From Roridomyces roridus (lineage: Eukaryota; Basidiomycota; Agaricomycetes; Agaricales; Mycenaceae), in assembly GCA_029378245.1 (NCBI GenBank), contig JARKIF010000030.1, positions 124,001 to 188,000 on the forward strand: a stretch of DNA of 64,000 bases. The letters run 5' to 3'. Position numbers and translations under genes: made by a program. A model generated the notes under the pieces. It was not told the origin of the DNA. It worked only from the letters and a program-made list of their open reading frames with translations, and searched no databases. Positions 1 to 10,902 of the stretch are shown here, in pieces (the first letter of the stretch is position 1; every line of letters starts with the position of its first letter).

Positions 1-250
1 CTCCCTTGATGCATTTCCTCGACTTCAGCATCGGCGAAGGGGGTGGAGCCGTGGTAACCGCGCCGATCCATGAGGACAAGTCGAGCGTTATACTTGGGGG
101 CCCACTCGTGCAGTCGTTCAAAGACATCTGTTGGAAAATAGTATTGTTTGTTCAGAGGTTCCATTGGCCAGGGAACGCACATCCGTTGAATGAAATCCCG
201 TGGCCATTTCGCTTCAAGTTCCCACTGGCACTCAACAAACAGCTGGATTG
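1..250 (-). pseudogene. Partial alpha/beta-hydrolase copy, cut by left edge
   Basis: On the minus strand the first 110 bases encode the segment that follows the oxyanion region in the intact copy at 943-2241 (ERLHEWAPKYN, then RRGYHGSTPF). It is preceded by an intron starting GTGCGT and an exon piece reading HGISFNG, the usual HG oxyanion signature of the fold. Upstream of HGISFNG the expected LPDGT...DYTT block is absent, so this copy is 5'-degenerate or has a rearranged first exon. The 3' part lies outside the window. The strand and family are certain; whether it is expressed cannot be judged. Confidence 0.6.
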
Positions 251-364
251 ATGAAAGCTAATATCCGCTCCTGGCCGCGAAGGTTGCTGGTTGTCGGTAG
301 CTTTGTACCGAAGCGGGGACAATGACGGAGGATTTGAGACACTGGCTCAGAGTTGCATCACGCA

Positions 365-680
365 CGGGCTTCAGTGCCACTGAGATAGTACCACGAACGT
401 CGGACTCACAAGTGGAGCAGGTAGTAGCAGAGATGAAAGCGGAGGAGAAGAAGGAGAGTCGTTTGATCCGTCCAAACACGGCATTGCTGGCATTGATCGG
501 ACACAGATACGGATCTACGCGGCTCAAACGCGGCTCCTCAGGCTCGCGCCTAATACTTAACTGCTCCAAGCCCATGGCTTGCGCATTACCAGTGCTCTGG
601 TCGACTGGATTATTCTGCAAAATTCGAGCCAACTCTCTGGTACCGATAAAACGAGTGACAATCGAGTCATGTTTTCATAC
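365..680. repeat. Direct repeat, copy 1 (hydrolase upstream region)
   Basis: About 300 bp similar to 3285-3575 in the same orientation; both contain CACTGAGATAGTAC, GAACGTCGGAC, GAGATGAAAGCGGAGG and GGCATTGCTGGCAT. Both lie directly upstream (minus strand) of hydrolase copies, so they are probably the shared 5' flank carried along when the gene was duplicated. Confidence 0.65.
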
Positions 681-942
681 ATACTACAGACCCTCGACGC
701 TCCGGCGGCTTCGAAAGCTCCGCGAAGAGCACCCAGTAAGACTTCATTCTTCGGTTCCGGTACGTGTAACTTGAGCGCTTTCGCCTTTACACGACCGGCA
801 CAGCAGACAGTTTCATTATTACGGGCTGTCCCAGCACACCGGCTACCTCTTGAGTCTTTTGACCCATATTCGTGACTCCATCGCTTTTGTTTCTACACGA
901 CTGCCCTGCCACAGCAGGCGATTATGGGCTAGCTGGAATTGC

Positions 943-2241
943 TTACAGTACTTGGGTAAACCCATCCAATATCTCCCGCATGAAAATATCCGGCATATGG
1001 TAATGAATCTGAATTCGTTTTCAGCCCCGCGCAAAACCAAGTTGTTGGTTGTGATTATCACCCACCAAATGATTCGCACCAGGCACCAGCACGAATTTGA
1101 CCGGCCGAATGGCTTTACCACTGGCGCGGGCGTCAGTGTACATCCGGAGCGTCTTCGTGTACGCCCAGATGCAAACAGCTATCGTCCGGGTCCCTGAAAT
1201 ATGTACGACGTTCAGACGGGGGAAGTAGGATGATACTGTGTTCTCCTCGAATAGCGCCGCGTGCGTCTGGGTTTGAAGCAGAGCTTGCATCTTGGGTTGA
1301 AAGCTAAATACGATTGAGTGAGTATATGTTTTCAAGCGACTATCTCAGGTTCTACGCACAGGGGAAAATCGGTGGCAAGTACAACGGGGAAGGGTGTGGA
1401 GAATTTCGCTCTTTCCTCCGCGGAGTAGCAATCGATAGTCGCGGTGTCGGCTGGGTCGACTACTTCAGAGGGTTTCGCCCAGTGTACACCGGTCGGTTCC
1501 CCCGAGCCAAGATCGGAATGGTCGTAAAACGCACTGACCCACACCGCTATGGCAGAATGCCGCTCTTCTGGATCGACCGTTGGGTCCACTGCGAGTGGGT
1601 AGTATACTTGAGTGTCAGGGGGCATTGGATATCCCAAGGCTACGGTCGGTGGGTCTGGAGGAGCAAGATTCAGCCAATAGAGGCTTATACCTAGGGGAAT
1701 ATACTTTACCGTACATAACCAGCGTTCGGAGGTACGGTTCAATCGCCTCGTAAAGCTCTCTGCCAACGACCGTTGGATTCGCCAGGAGCGACAGCGTCGT
1801 AGCGTTTGCGAGACTCCAGCCCACCAGGACAAGCCCTCCTGTGGAACGATCTGGGTTCACCGGAGGCGCACTCTCCTTTTCAATAAAATGCTTCAAGAAA
1901 CAAGCCAGTTGCAACGCCAGTCGGTCTTGGAAGTGCTTCCTCCCTTGATGCATTTCCTCGACTTCCGCATCGGTGAAGGGCGTGGAGCCGTGGTAACCGC
2001 GCCGGTTCATGAGGACGAGTCGAGCGTTATACTTGGGCGCCCACTCGTGGAGTCGTTCGAAGACATCTGTTCGAAAATATCACTGTGTGTTGAGAGAGGT
2101 TTTACTGAGGAACGCACATCCGTTGAATACTATCCTGTGAACGACAACGACGGTGGTATAGTCCAACGTGTCTGGTGCCCCGCTATCCGTGTAGAAAATG
2201 TCTGTCCCGTCGGGAAGTCGGAGAGTATGCTCGGTATGCAT
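943..2241 (-). CDS. alpha/beta-hydrolase fold protein
   Basis: Five exons: 2241-2118, 2066-1710, 1654-1383, 1290-1066 and 1008-943, joining in frame to 347 aa. It starts with a short beta-strand/LPDGT module, then a region equivalent to the HG oxyanion loop, a nucleophile elbow (GWSLAN) and a late GANH segment carrying the likely catalytic His. This layout matches the alpha/beta hydrolases common in agaricomycete genomes. Substrate unknown; no signal peptide seen, so probably cytosolic. Oddities: the oxyanion HG is HR here (VVHRIVFNG), while the partial copy at 1-250 keeps HG; and the elbow is G-W-S-L-A rather than G-x-S-x-G. The last intron has a GTGGGT donor and, once removed, restores a sensible C-terminus. 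It is the only complete member of the local array. The ATG at 2241 was chosen because related proteins begin just before LPDGT. Confidence 0.75.
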
Positions 2242-2679
2242 GAAGGGGTCGGGCTGGGATTTGAGGAAGAAGCGAGGTTGGAAGGAGGCAATAATTGGGT
2301 AGGAGGGGCCCGGCGGGTATATGTGCATTTTGTCATGGGAATGGGCGTGCCGCGTACCAGAGTTGGCAATTTGAGAGCGAAGAGTTCCCAGGCTGGCCCC
2401 AGGTAAAGCCCGCCTGGCTCGGCGACTTGAAACAGACATAAGATTCCCTTGTGCACGGCTCCATCAGGAAATGTACACCACCAAGTCGGTGAGTAGCAAA
2501 GCGACCAGTTATGGCCGGGCGGGAAGCATCGCTCCTCTGTTGCTATAAAAAGAGTGCATTTCAACAGGTAAGCCCTGTTCTTGTACGGGGCTTCCAACCG
2601 GTCAATATAGAATATGGCACGTTCGATCTCCTCGGGAAGTTGGGTGTAGCTACGGCCTGTTTGAAACGAGCGGAATTGG

Positions 2680-3190
2680 ACTCACGTAGGCATATCACTC
2701 ATCGCACCTGCTGGATCGCAATATGTCGCCCTCTCTTCCGCAGTGAATGAATCGATTGTCGGTGTTTTGTCGGTGCCCGTGGGTTGCGTCCAGGTCAAAC
2801 CGCTTGCTTCCCCCAAGGCAATATTCTGGTGCTCGTAGAACGCGTTGACCCGCACTTGCATATTGGACAACCCCTGCTCGGGGATCATTGGCGCATCGAC
2901 GTGGTTGTCCCAAACCGATGCCTCAGCGGGTAAGCCACAGCCCACGGCCAGATTCGGGGGATCTGTAGACCACATTCAATACATTTTCTTTGAACAAGAT
3001 TGAAGAACATGCTCACCGTACACCCCAAGGGGGCAGAGGTACGGCTCGACCACCATCGAAATTTTTAAAGCGTCGTCGCGTTCCCGAAGCCCAGCCGACG
3101 ACAACAAAACTCCCTGCGTCGCCAGCCGCGGTTCGGTGAATATGCTCAATTCCAATCCGGTGAATACCTGCGCGCTGAGCTTTATCAAAG
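2680..3190 (-). pseudogene. Decayed alpha/beta-hydrolase copy
   Basis: Minus-strand remnants align to the middle and C-terminal exons of the intact hydrolase. The nucleophile region reads FVVVGWAS, then a one-base loss shifts the frame within the expected GNATTL; VEPYL follows in another frame. After an intron, DPPNLAVG and TIDSFTAEERA match the DPPTVALG and TIDCYSAEERA segment of the neighbour. The 5' half is missing and the C-terminal exons are not recognisable, so the copy is dead. Confidence 0.65.
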
Positions 3191-3284
3191 TGGTCGCAAC
3201 GTAGCCGAAGGGAGACTAGTCCGGACCCTGGAGGGGCCTGGACTGCGCGTCCGCGGTTGATTGGTGCATCAAGCGGGGGGGTCC

Positions 3285-3575
3285 GGAGCCACTGAGATAG
3301 TACGACGAACGTCGGACCCAGAAGTGGCGCAGGTAGCAGAGGAGATGAAAGCGGAGGGTCATTTGATCCAAAATTGATCCGTCGAAACTTTACGGCATTG
3401 CTGGCATCGATCGGACGCAGACACGGATCTATGCGGCTTCTTGCGGCCAATACTCAACTGCTCAAATCCCACGGGCCACGGCTTGTGGACTGTCTGGACT
3501 GTTCTGCGCTCGAGCCCATTATATAGTCCGGTACCGACAAAACTCAAGTCACAATTGAGTCATATTTTCATGACT
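3285..3575. repeat. Direct repeat, copy 2 (hydrolase upstream region)
   Basis: Partner of 365-680, with small indels. It sits 5' of the decayed hydrolase copy. From 3576 to 3779 I see only the presumed 5' flank of the C2H2 gene. Confidence 0.65.
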
Positions 3576-3779
3576 CATACCTGGCTGCGGGTAAGTATAA
3601 ATACGGGCTCCCTGCAGCATTTTTCACCCACAAACCACCCCTGTTCCAAGTGCCAAGCCCTGCTGATTTGATTTGTATCCGAGATAACCGAGTGATGTAA
3701 ACATCCTATAACAAAAGACTCTTTGAAGACGGCCACCACCATCTATTCTCCTTTCCACCGAGCCACATCTGCCAACGAA

Positions 3780-4658
3780 ATGGCCTACTGCGATCGATGC
3801 GACCGCGGCTTCGTGCATGGCCCCGCGCTCCGCCAGCACGAGGAGAACTCTCCTTATCACCACATCTGCTACCATTGCGATAGGGACTTCACCTCCGCAC
3901 ACGGTCTCACGGAGCACTTTGTGCAGAGCCCTGTCCACCACTATTGTCAGCGCTGCTCCGAGCACTTTTCCAACGCATCTGCGCTCCTAGCGCACTTGGA
4001 AAACACCCACCACTACTGTTCTCCTTGTGGCAGAACGTTCCAGAACGATGTCGGATTACACGAGCACTACAGGCAGTCCGCGGCGCACCACTACTGTGGA
4101 CCCTGTCGGCGCCTCTTCCAATCCGCCAGCAACCTCAACTCCCACCTCAACTCGTCCACCCACCGTCCGAAGGACGTCCCATGCCCCGGCAGGGGCTGCG
4201 GCGAGTTCTTCATCTCCCGCTCTGCGATGATCCTTCACCTCGAGGCGGGGCGCTGTCCCTCGGGTGCCACACGCAGCGCCATCGACACCTACGTTCGCCA
4301 ATACGACAGGAATAACATCATCACCGATCCCGCGCGCCTCCTCACCTCGGGCACCAACTCCAACTCCAACACCACCACTTGGACCGCGACACACGCGACG
4401 TGGAACGGCTCTGAATACGAGTGCTACCTCTGCCACGCCGGCTTCCGCACTCTTGCCGCGCTCAATCAGCATCTTGCGAGCCCGCGTCATCAGGAGAAGA
4501 TATACGTGTGCCCCCTCAATACGTGCCGCGCCCCCTTTTCCACTCTCAGCGGGCTGTGCCAGCATATTGAGAGTGAGCGGTGTGGGGTGTCGAAGTTCCG
4601 GGTCGTACAGAATGCCATGGATGATCTCATGGGCAATATGCGGCGGTTGACCTTTTGA
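3780..4658 (+). CDS. C2H2 zinc-finger protein
   Basis: Single-exon gene of 292 aa; the ATG at 3780 directly precedes the first finger. About eight finger-like modules can be seen: C4-C7/H20-H27, C30-C33/H46-H53, C56-C59/H72-H77, C80-C83/H96-H103, C106-C109/H122-H128, a C-x4-C module at C135/C140, a seventh after a Ser/Thr/Asn-rich linker (about residues 165-212) at C215-C218/H231-H237, and a C-x4-C/H-x5-C module near the end. Spacings are irregular and most lack the TGEKP linker of DNA-binding arrays. This is the divergent C2H2 type expanded in agaricomycetes; nucleic-acid or protein binding is inferred, targets unknown. High GC with strong codon bias supports coding. It converges on the helicase remnant. 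Confidence 0.85.
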   Translation: MAYCDRCDRGFVHGPALRQHEENSPYHHICYHCDRDFTSAHGLTEHFVQSPVHHYCQRCSEHFSNASALLAHLENTHHYCSPCGRTFQNDVGLHEHYRQSAAHHYCGPCRRLFQSASNLNSHLNSSTHRPKDVPCPGRGCGEFFISRSAMILHLEAGRCPSGATRSAIDTYVRQYDRNNIITDPARLLTSGTNSNSNTTTWTATHATWNGSEYECYLCHAGFRTLAALNQHLASPRHQEKIYVCPLNTCRAPFSTLSGLCQHIESERCGVSKFRVVQNAMDDLMGNMRRLTF

Positions 4659-4819
4659 CGAACGTATCGAGAATGGAGGGAATGGGGTCCCAGGTGGACT
4701 TCCCGTGGCTGAATATTGTATGTACCAATGGTCGACGCCCTCGTCTATATTACGTCTTCTTGGCAATTGAATCTCTTTTATCTATTGAGCTACTGGAGAG
4801 CGCTCTGTGGTCGCGGAAG

Positions 4820-5295
4820 GGAGGATATAAAACTTGATCTGCCGGCCAACGTGTGAAATGCTTATTGAGTTTTCGGAGCGGTTTCTTGTCAAGATAGTCA
4901 CGACATTCGATGTATCGTCGTAATGGAGCACCCAGACATGGTGCTCGCTGCGCAGTGTGTGTCTGTAACATTAAGTTGCCACCCAGATTTCTGACCCTGG
5001 AATAGTCGAAAGCACCGTCCAATGCAATATCTGAAAAAGCTTTGATAGCCCGACAAAGGTGGCACCAACGGCGAATTCTCGTTTTCCTAAGCTTAATTTT
5101 CGGCAACGTCAAGCCCTGCGACTTGTGAACTGTCACAGCCCATGCCAAACGGAGGGGAACTTGAGTTCGACTGAGATCTTGATCGCCGACATCGAACAGC
5201 GATTTAACTGGAGGGACAGGAACAACTGGGATGCCTTCGGGAAAGCCAGGACGAGGTTCCGTTTGCCACAGCGTGGGCCCGTGTAATCTTTGCAA
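4820..5295 (-). pseudogene. PIF1-like helicase C-terminal fragment, frameshifted
   Basis: A minus-strand reading contains LAWAVTVHKSQGLTLP, the C-terminal superfamily-1 signature of PIF1-type helicases, preceded by GIPVVPVPPV. Just after it the frame breaks: GKREFAVGATFVGLS, the expected continuation, lies in another frame, and the first frame resumes with AFSDIALDGAFDYSRV. At least two small indels are needed, and the Walker A/B half is missing. In fungi such helicases occur as cellular PIF1 or inside Helitrons; the truncation suggests a mobile-element remnant. Confidence 0.6.
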
Positions 5296-5650
5296 GAAAC
5301 CAAGACCGCAAGAGGCAGTTCCGAGGTAGTCTCTTACAGACGCTGACTAGCAAATCAACTCGCACCTCGTCAGTGTGTTATAGTTCCGAGGTAGAAGTAG
5401 CACCCTCTGGCCATAGGACGTCTTCAACAAGACCTGCGTACTCATCAGTTTAAATCGACCTGGCAGCCGAGGCGTTCGATCGGGGATGGTTGACTCGAAA
5501 ACAAGTCAACCAGCTGGGTCCATTCCTCGCCGTTCCAGAAAATCAAGATACATTCAAAAGTAATGGCTTCTTGGTAGATTCGTTGTATGCCCCGGTCCAA
5601 CTGTGTCGTGGATTAATCACCTTTGTAATTTCACAGAAGATGCAGGTTAC
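5296..5650. other. Intergenic, nothing recognised
   Basis: Only short unrelated open frames. A weak minus-strand reading could be more decayed helicase sequence, but no motif supports it. Confidence 0.4.
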
Positions 5651-6870
5651 CTAGTACACTTCGTCCTTTGCAATAGTGGCACGAATAAGTGCCTCGACCT
5701 TGGCAACTATTTCAGGGCCCGCACTCCACTCGCGTCGCCCTTTGTGTGGCTCTTTGCCTTCCGGCATTTCTTGCACCAAGGCATGAAGCCCGTCCCACAC
5801 TGCCGCATTGGGTCTGCGCACCGGAACAATCTTGGCCAGCATCTGTTCCTGAGCCCGAGGGAACACAATGACATGCAGATGAATTCGATGATTGCTGGCC
5901 AGAGCACGGGATAATTGGTCTTGCCACATCGGTCCAACGGGGATGGCACTATTATGGAGGTAAAGTTCAGGATTCGCCGGTGACGACGTGATGTCGAAAT
6001 TTGCGCCCGTGTACTTCAAGATGGTGACACACTCCGTTGGGAGAATCAGAGACTCTTTCATGACGCCTAGTTGCACCAAGAAGATGTTCAAGGCCTGCGT
6101 CTTGTATATTTTGTGTACTATGGTGCGGAGGAAAGATCGATCCCGAGAGGTGAGGAAATCGGGATTCTCTGCAGTATGCACCACGTTCAGTTTGATTATT
6201 AAACCACAAGAACAGAGCGCACCAAGAGAGTGAGATCGGATCGCAGCACAGGTTTTCCGATGGCCCCTCCTCCAATCGAGGCGTTGACAATCCGCGGAGC
6301 AGTAATACACACTCTCACAGCACGAACAGCGTTTCAAGTCTCCGTTCGCAGACACGAACTTGTCGCACTAAGAACGGGTCAGTTGGTCCAGATTAAGCAG
6401 ACCAGCTTTACTCACCTCGACGTTGTCGCAGGCCGGCATAGGTAACCGATCTCCGGACTCGTGGGCCTCCAGCATTGATAAGAACAGATCAGACGTGCTC
6501 ATAAAGCTCTGCCAAGCATCCCACGCTTCGCAATCTTGAGCTCGGGTTTGATCCATATGTGCATACATATCGTCGAGTGCCGATCGAAGTTCGACCAAGA
6601 CGGAGTTGAAGCACGGGTGACACAGGCGGGCGAGGAAAACGGCCAGATGGCCAAATTCACGAATTTCTAGCGTGCACTGAGAGAAAGATTGCGAGGGCGC
6701 GGGGCTGATACGGATCAGACCAAACAACGACAACGCAACGCGTCGCGTACTTCTGCCAGACGCGTCTACCTTGTATGTGAGGCTTACCTAGCTCATTTCG
6801 GGGATCTCGGTCAAGGTTGAAGGCGGTGTATACGACCGGGAGTCTCGTTGCTAAGGCAGAAACCAATGAG
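5651..6870 (-). CDS. MYND zinc-finger protein, 5' end unresolved
   Basis: At least three exons: one ending at 6788 (GTAAGC donor), 6666-6416, and 6367-5651 with a TAG stop. Joining them keeps one frame. The second junction completes a MYND-type finger: ACDNVECDKF, then RCSCCESVYYC, CQRLDW and HRKTC, in the order C-C-C-C-C-C-H-C. Upstream is a helical stretch with LARLCHP and CEAWDAWQSFM, typical of agaricomycete MYND proteins, where the finger sits mid-protein and the C-terminal part is specific to the family. MYND fingers bind short proline-rich peptides; the partner is unknown. No in-frame ATG occurs between 6788 and about 7045, right where duplicated F-box sequence begins, so the first exon may have been lost to that rearrangement. 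Confidence 0.7.
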
Positions 6871-7045
6871 ATGGAGGAACAAGGATGCCCGAGGGATGCC
6901 CGAGGTGGGCTCGATGGTGTATCCTGGCGACGAAGTACTGCCTCACAGGAGAACAATGGGATTTTGGGACCTTGGTTGGATACCTAGCCAACGGAACAGC
7001 CTTTTGCAAACTGATGACGAAGGTAAACACCAGTAGTATTTCAAT

Positions 7046-7430
7046 TTGGCAATCCCGCACCCCGGGCGAGCGTTGGCTCAGGGCTGCCTCCGGGCGTTTG
7101 CCGAGTACTGCCCGAACCTCGTCTGGCTCTGTATTACGTTCGACGCGAGGTTCAGTCCAAGTCCCGGTCCAGCTCCCCTCGACGAGTCGCCGATGTCCAA
7201 AAGAACTTGGAATCCCTTATCGTGGCAACCTCGCCCACAGCACTGTCACCGACGTCGACGCGCAATTCGGAACAGAGCTCGGGCCGAGATGCGGGCACTC
7301 TTTCGCTAGTACCTCTTGAAACTGGAGCGGGCGTGCCGCGGTCAGGACCAAAATCTCAGAGAACGAGGGGCGGACGCGGTCCATGCCAACTTTCACCGTG
7401 GCGAAGCGGTCTATGTAAGTTGCGAAACAA
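7046..7430. repeat. Deleted copy of the F-box tail-to-tail junction
   Basis: Plus-strand 7046-7250 repeats 8870-9050, including CLRAFAEYCPNLVWL; then 7255-7430 repeats, on the minus strand, the 3' part of the opposing F-box pseudogene (about 9550-9700; shared GAGATGCGGGCACTCTTT and GCGGGCGTGCCGCGG). The order and facing orientation match the 8.8-9.7 kb junction, with the middle removed. No intact reading frame. Confidence 0.6.
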
Positions 7431-7492
7431 ATCGGATCATTGTTCCGCGTCCCTGTTGCATCTTGTTTGTTCCTTCTCGCACTCTTACCACC

Positions 7493-9249
7493 ATGCATCG
7501 TTTCTTCCAGATACCGGAGCTTGTGGAACTTTTGTGCTCCCATGTTAACATCGAGCGACGGACTGAATGGGAACCGACCAAGAACGCCAAAGAGCTCGTT
7601 ACCCTGGCCAGAACTTCGTCGGTCTTCAGCCACGCAATCTCCCTCATTTGGAGTTCCGTGACTCTGGAGAATCTCCTCCAAGGTTGTCTCCCAGCAGACT
7701 CTTTCGAAACAACCGAATTCCAGGAATTCGTGATCGTATGTAGTACTATCTATTAAATCAAACCATTAGTATTGACCCTGCTGGCTATTCTCAGGACATC
7801 CTCCGGGGTGGTCTCGCAGCAGACTCTTTCGGCCATAACCTCTTCCAAAGCCGCGAATTCACCCTGGTATGTAGTACCATGTACTAGATCAAACAATTAG
7901 CACTCACACTATTCGCAGAAAGTGCTGCGCCCCCTGCGCGACGAGGATTTCGAGCGTATCCTTTTCTATGCGCCACACATCAAATTCCTCTCCTCTTTCG
8001 TTGGCGGTCTCGATTTCGCTTCCGTTTTCCAAGTCGCAGGAGATAGTAGCTCCTGGTTCTCGCGGAACAAGCTACCGAATCTGCGAGGAATCTGCTGGGA
8101 GCACTTCCACGACCAGTTTCCCTACATCGAGGACTTTCTCTCCCCCGAGCTCACCATGATTAGCATCCCCTACCTGTCTCTCAGCGACCTCGAATATCCG
8201 TACAGCCTGGCCAATCGCTTCCCGCAGTTGAGGGACGTGACATTTCCCACTACCAATCTTCCCGGGCCCAATGACCCTGAGGGGGCTATGGAGCAAATGA
8301 ACTCCGCCGTCTCGGCGTGCCTGCGCGGTCTGCATTTTCTTCAGACATTGGTGGTCCACGAGCTTGACCACGAAGCTTTCAGACATGTGTCTGGAATTCC
8401 GAGTCTCCGCTCTTTGCGGGTAGACAAGATCCCTTCCAACATCCCCACACACGACCAACCGTTCTTTCCCTCCTTACAGACACTCATTTTAACTCTGGAA
8501 CCGACCAGGCGTCCTGCTTGCTCGAATGGTGTATCGACATCCCCCTTACCAAATTGTTCATCTACTGCATCCGTTCCACACCAGACGAAACACACCGTTT
8601 GTTCGTCGCCGCTGCCGGCGGTTTATCCCATACCTCAATGCGTAGCTTTAGTTTCTACGGCGGGTTCGAAACCCACCCGAATCACCACCCCGACCACGCC
8701 ACGCAGTCCATCCGCGCCCCGTCCCTCCGCCAACTCTTCTGTTTCGCCAACATCACGCGCGTGACCATCCAGTCGGATACCGGGGTCGATTTGGACGACA
8801 ATACTGTGGAAGATATGGCACGTTCATGGCGTCGTATCGAGCGCCTCGAGTTGCTGGCGCATTCTGGCAATCGCGCACCCCGGGCGAGCGTTGGCTGTCT
8901 CCGGGCGTTTGCCGAGTACTGCCCGAATCTCGTCTGGCTCTGCATGACGTTCGACGCGAGGCTCAGTCCAAGTCCCGGTCCAGCTCCCCTCGACGTTCGC
9001 CAAAAGAGCTTGGAGTCGCTTATCGTCGCAACCTCGCCCACCCATCGCGAGGCCGAGTCGGCTCAGCCCATTGCCGAGTTCATGGCGGCCATCTTTCCGA
9101 GCTTGAAGCATGTTAGTGTCACAGCTGCGGGTGATGCGGTCTTCGAGTATAATGTCAAGGGATGGGAGAGAGCCTACCCCAGTGTCCATGTTTGGAGGGA
9201 GGTCAAGTCTCTTTTACAGTCATTTGCGGAACATAGGGCGCGGGTGTAA
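7493..9249 (+). CDS. F-box/LRR-like protein, one apparent frameshift
   Basis: ATG 7493 begins MHRFFQIPELVELLCSHV, the F-box-type start shared by the whole cluster; an LVTLARTSSVFS segment completes the domain. F-box proteins link SKP1/Cullin E3 ligases to substrates. Exons 7493-7735, 7795-7866 and 7919-9249 are all phase 0. The middle 72-nt exon is a tandem duplicate of the end of exon 1. The long last exon encodes leucine-rich-repeat-like sequence (RDEDFERILFYAPHI, SACLRGL, DMARSWRRIERLEL, CLRAFAEYCPNLVWL) in the same order as the intact paralogue at 20736-22350. Near 8497, after FFPSLQTLIL, the frame shifts by one base with no room for an intron, and the rest continues in another frame to 9249. 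It is either a young pseudogene or an assembly error. Confidence 0.7.
7675..7930 (+). repeat. Tandem duplication of exon end plus intron
   Basis: The segment around GCAGCAGACTCTTTCG with its GTATGTAGTAC donor occurs twice about 130 bp apart (donors at 7736 and 7867). Introns are 59 and 52 nt (7736-7794, 7867-7918). The second exon copy is 72 nt, in frame and stop-free. Confidence 0.8.
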
Positions 9250-10902
9250 TGAAAATTTGATTGTCGTCTAGGTTAAATTGAACTCTCAATTTACGATCGG
9301 TCAAGATACTCAGCACCTTCCAATGCCGACCATACCTAACCGCCCCGTCCACCAATCCCTCGCTCGCCTCAGTCTGCCCTTTCCCCAACCCCTCAGTGAG
9401 CCTCTTGATACCCACCAACCTAGGGAAAACATGCTTCATCCATTTGGCGACGGAGGTCGGACGTGAGATTGGTGAGGCGCCGACATCGAGGTGCCTCAGA
9501 CTCGTACTCGTAATGGTGAAGAACCATTGCCTCGCACTCCGACCTGTAGTTTTGGAACAGAGCTCGCATCGAAGGCGATACCGAGGTGAGTGAGATGCGG
9601 GCACTCTTTTACTAACCTCTAGACACTGGAGCGTTGCACGGGAAGCGGGCGTGCCGCGGTAGGATCGAAGCTCCGACCTTTTGCTTCGAGGCCAGGAACG
9701 AGCCATGTCGGTCACTGGCCTCGTCGAGGTCGATCCCGAAGACCGACACAATGACAAGGGATGTAATGTTCGTGAAAACGAACAGGGTAGTGCGGAGGGA
9801 TAAGGATGAGATGAGATGTATTGCTTGGTCCAATCCGGTGATGTTGGCGTTGTGGAGGGAGAAGTCCCTCAAGGAGGAATCCACGATTCCATCCACAGCC
9901 ACGGAAAGCATATGCTGGACTTCCTGCGCTGTGGCAGCTTTTGAGATCTCGGCGGAGAACTTCGCACGCGGGAGCTTTTTGGGGCACCATTCAAGGAAAC
10001 GGCTTGGAGATAGGATATCGGATGCGAAGTGCAGCGTTTTCAGCGATGTAAAATAAGCCGTCTCGCCGCCCAACGGCTTCAAATCCGCCGGGACACCGGA
10101 CAAGTCCAGACGACGGAGGCTCGGGAGTCTGGCAAGATGTTCGAGCGCCGGTGCGTCGAGCGTGTCTGTGGCCAGAGTCAGACTCTCGATAGCACGCAAG
10201 CCGCGCAGGCACGCCGACACAGTGGGGACGGCGGAGATCTCCAGAGGCGGAACACCGTCCAACTCGGTGAAGAGAGCCAAATTTGCCAACTGGGGCACCC
10301 GTCGAGGAAGTGCCAATATAAATGTCAGGGCGGCGAGTGAAGGGGGGGCGATGTGGAATGTCGTGAGGTGGGGGGAGAGGAAGAATTCTATCTGGTGGAA
10401 GTCATGGTCTCCGTGCACCCAGTAGAGACCCCGAAGATTCGGGAGTGGGTTTTCGTGAAACCAAGGAAGCTGGAGCTGAACGAAAGAGACGATTGATAAC
10501 CACACCACAGATGTCGGATGAACGGAGCGTAGAAGCGAATACGGTCGAAGTCCGAGTCATCCAAAGGGCGTTTCAAGCTCTGAAAATCATCATTCGCTGA
10601 CCAGGACTGGATGTCAACGAGTACATACCACGATCAGTCTCGTCTCGTGCCACGGTGTTGGTCGTGAGGTTACTGACATGGTACGTGGAAACCTTGTAGC
10701 AGTCCGAGGGGAGACAGGACAAGAGGATTTCAAAGGTCGCCAAGTTCCACATCAGCGCGAGCGCGTGCTTGGAAAAGATCTTCGAACCCGAGTCCGTCCG
10801 AGGAGCCGAGCTCGGGACTCCGGTGAAAGTATGGAGATTTGACCTCGTAAAGATGAGAGCAAAGTAGGTTCACAAGCTCGGGACTTGGAGGCCACGCTGC
10901 AT
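9203..10902 (-). pseudogene. F-box/LRR-like pseudogene with several frameshifts
   Basis: ATG 10902 starts MQRGLQVP; one base is missing before ELVNLLCSHLYEV, then the frame changes again near 10800 before IFSKHALALMW. An intron of about 45 nt ends near 10577, followed by KRPLDDSDFDRIRFYAPF. Another shift occurs near 10480, before the long stretch LPNLRGLYW ... SACLRGL ... LEHLARLPSLRRLDL. After FGIDLDEA (about 9740) the frame shifts into TDMARSWPRSKR, and the segment PHLTHLGIAFDASSVP (about 9580) is in a third frame. Five or so lesions make this an old pseudogene. It is tail-to-tail with the 7493-9249 gene. Confidence 0.75.

Noticed and set aside
2130..2597. 155-codon minus-strand frame upstream of the hydrolase
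   Set aside because: Mostly another frame of the hydrolase 5' region; the remaining stretch is unrecognisable and lacks a supported start.
4056..4766. 236-codon minus-strand frame opposite the C2H2 gene
   Set aside because: Antisense shadow of a GC-rich coding exon; low-complexity Gly/Val/Ala content and no domain.
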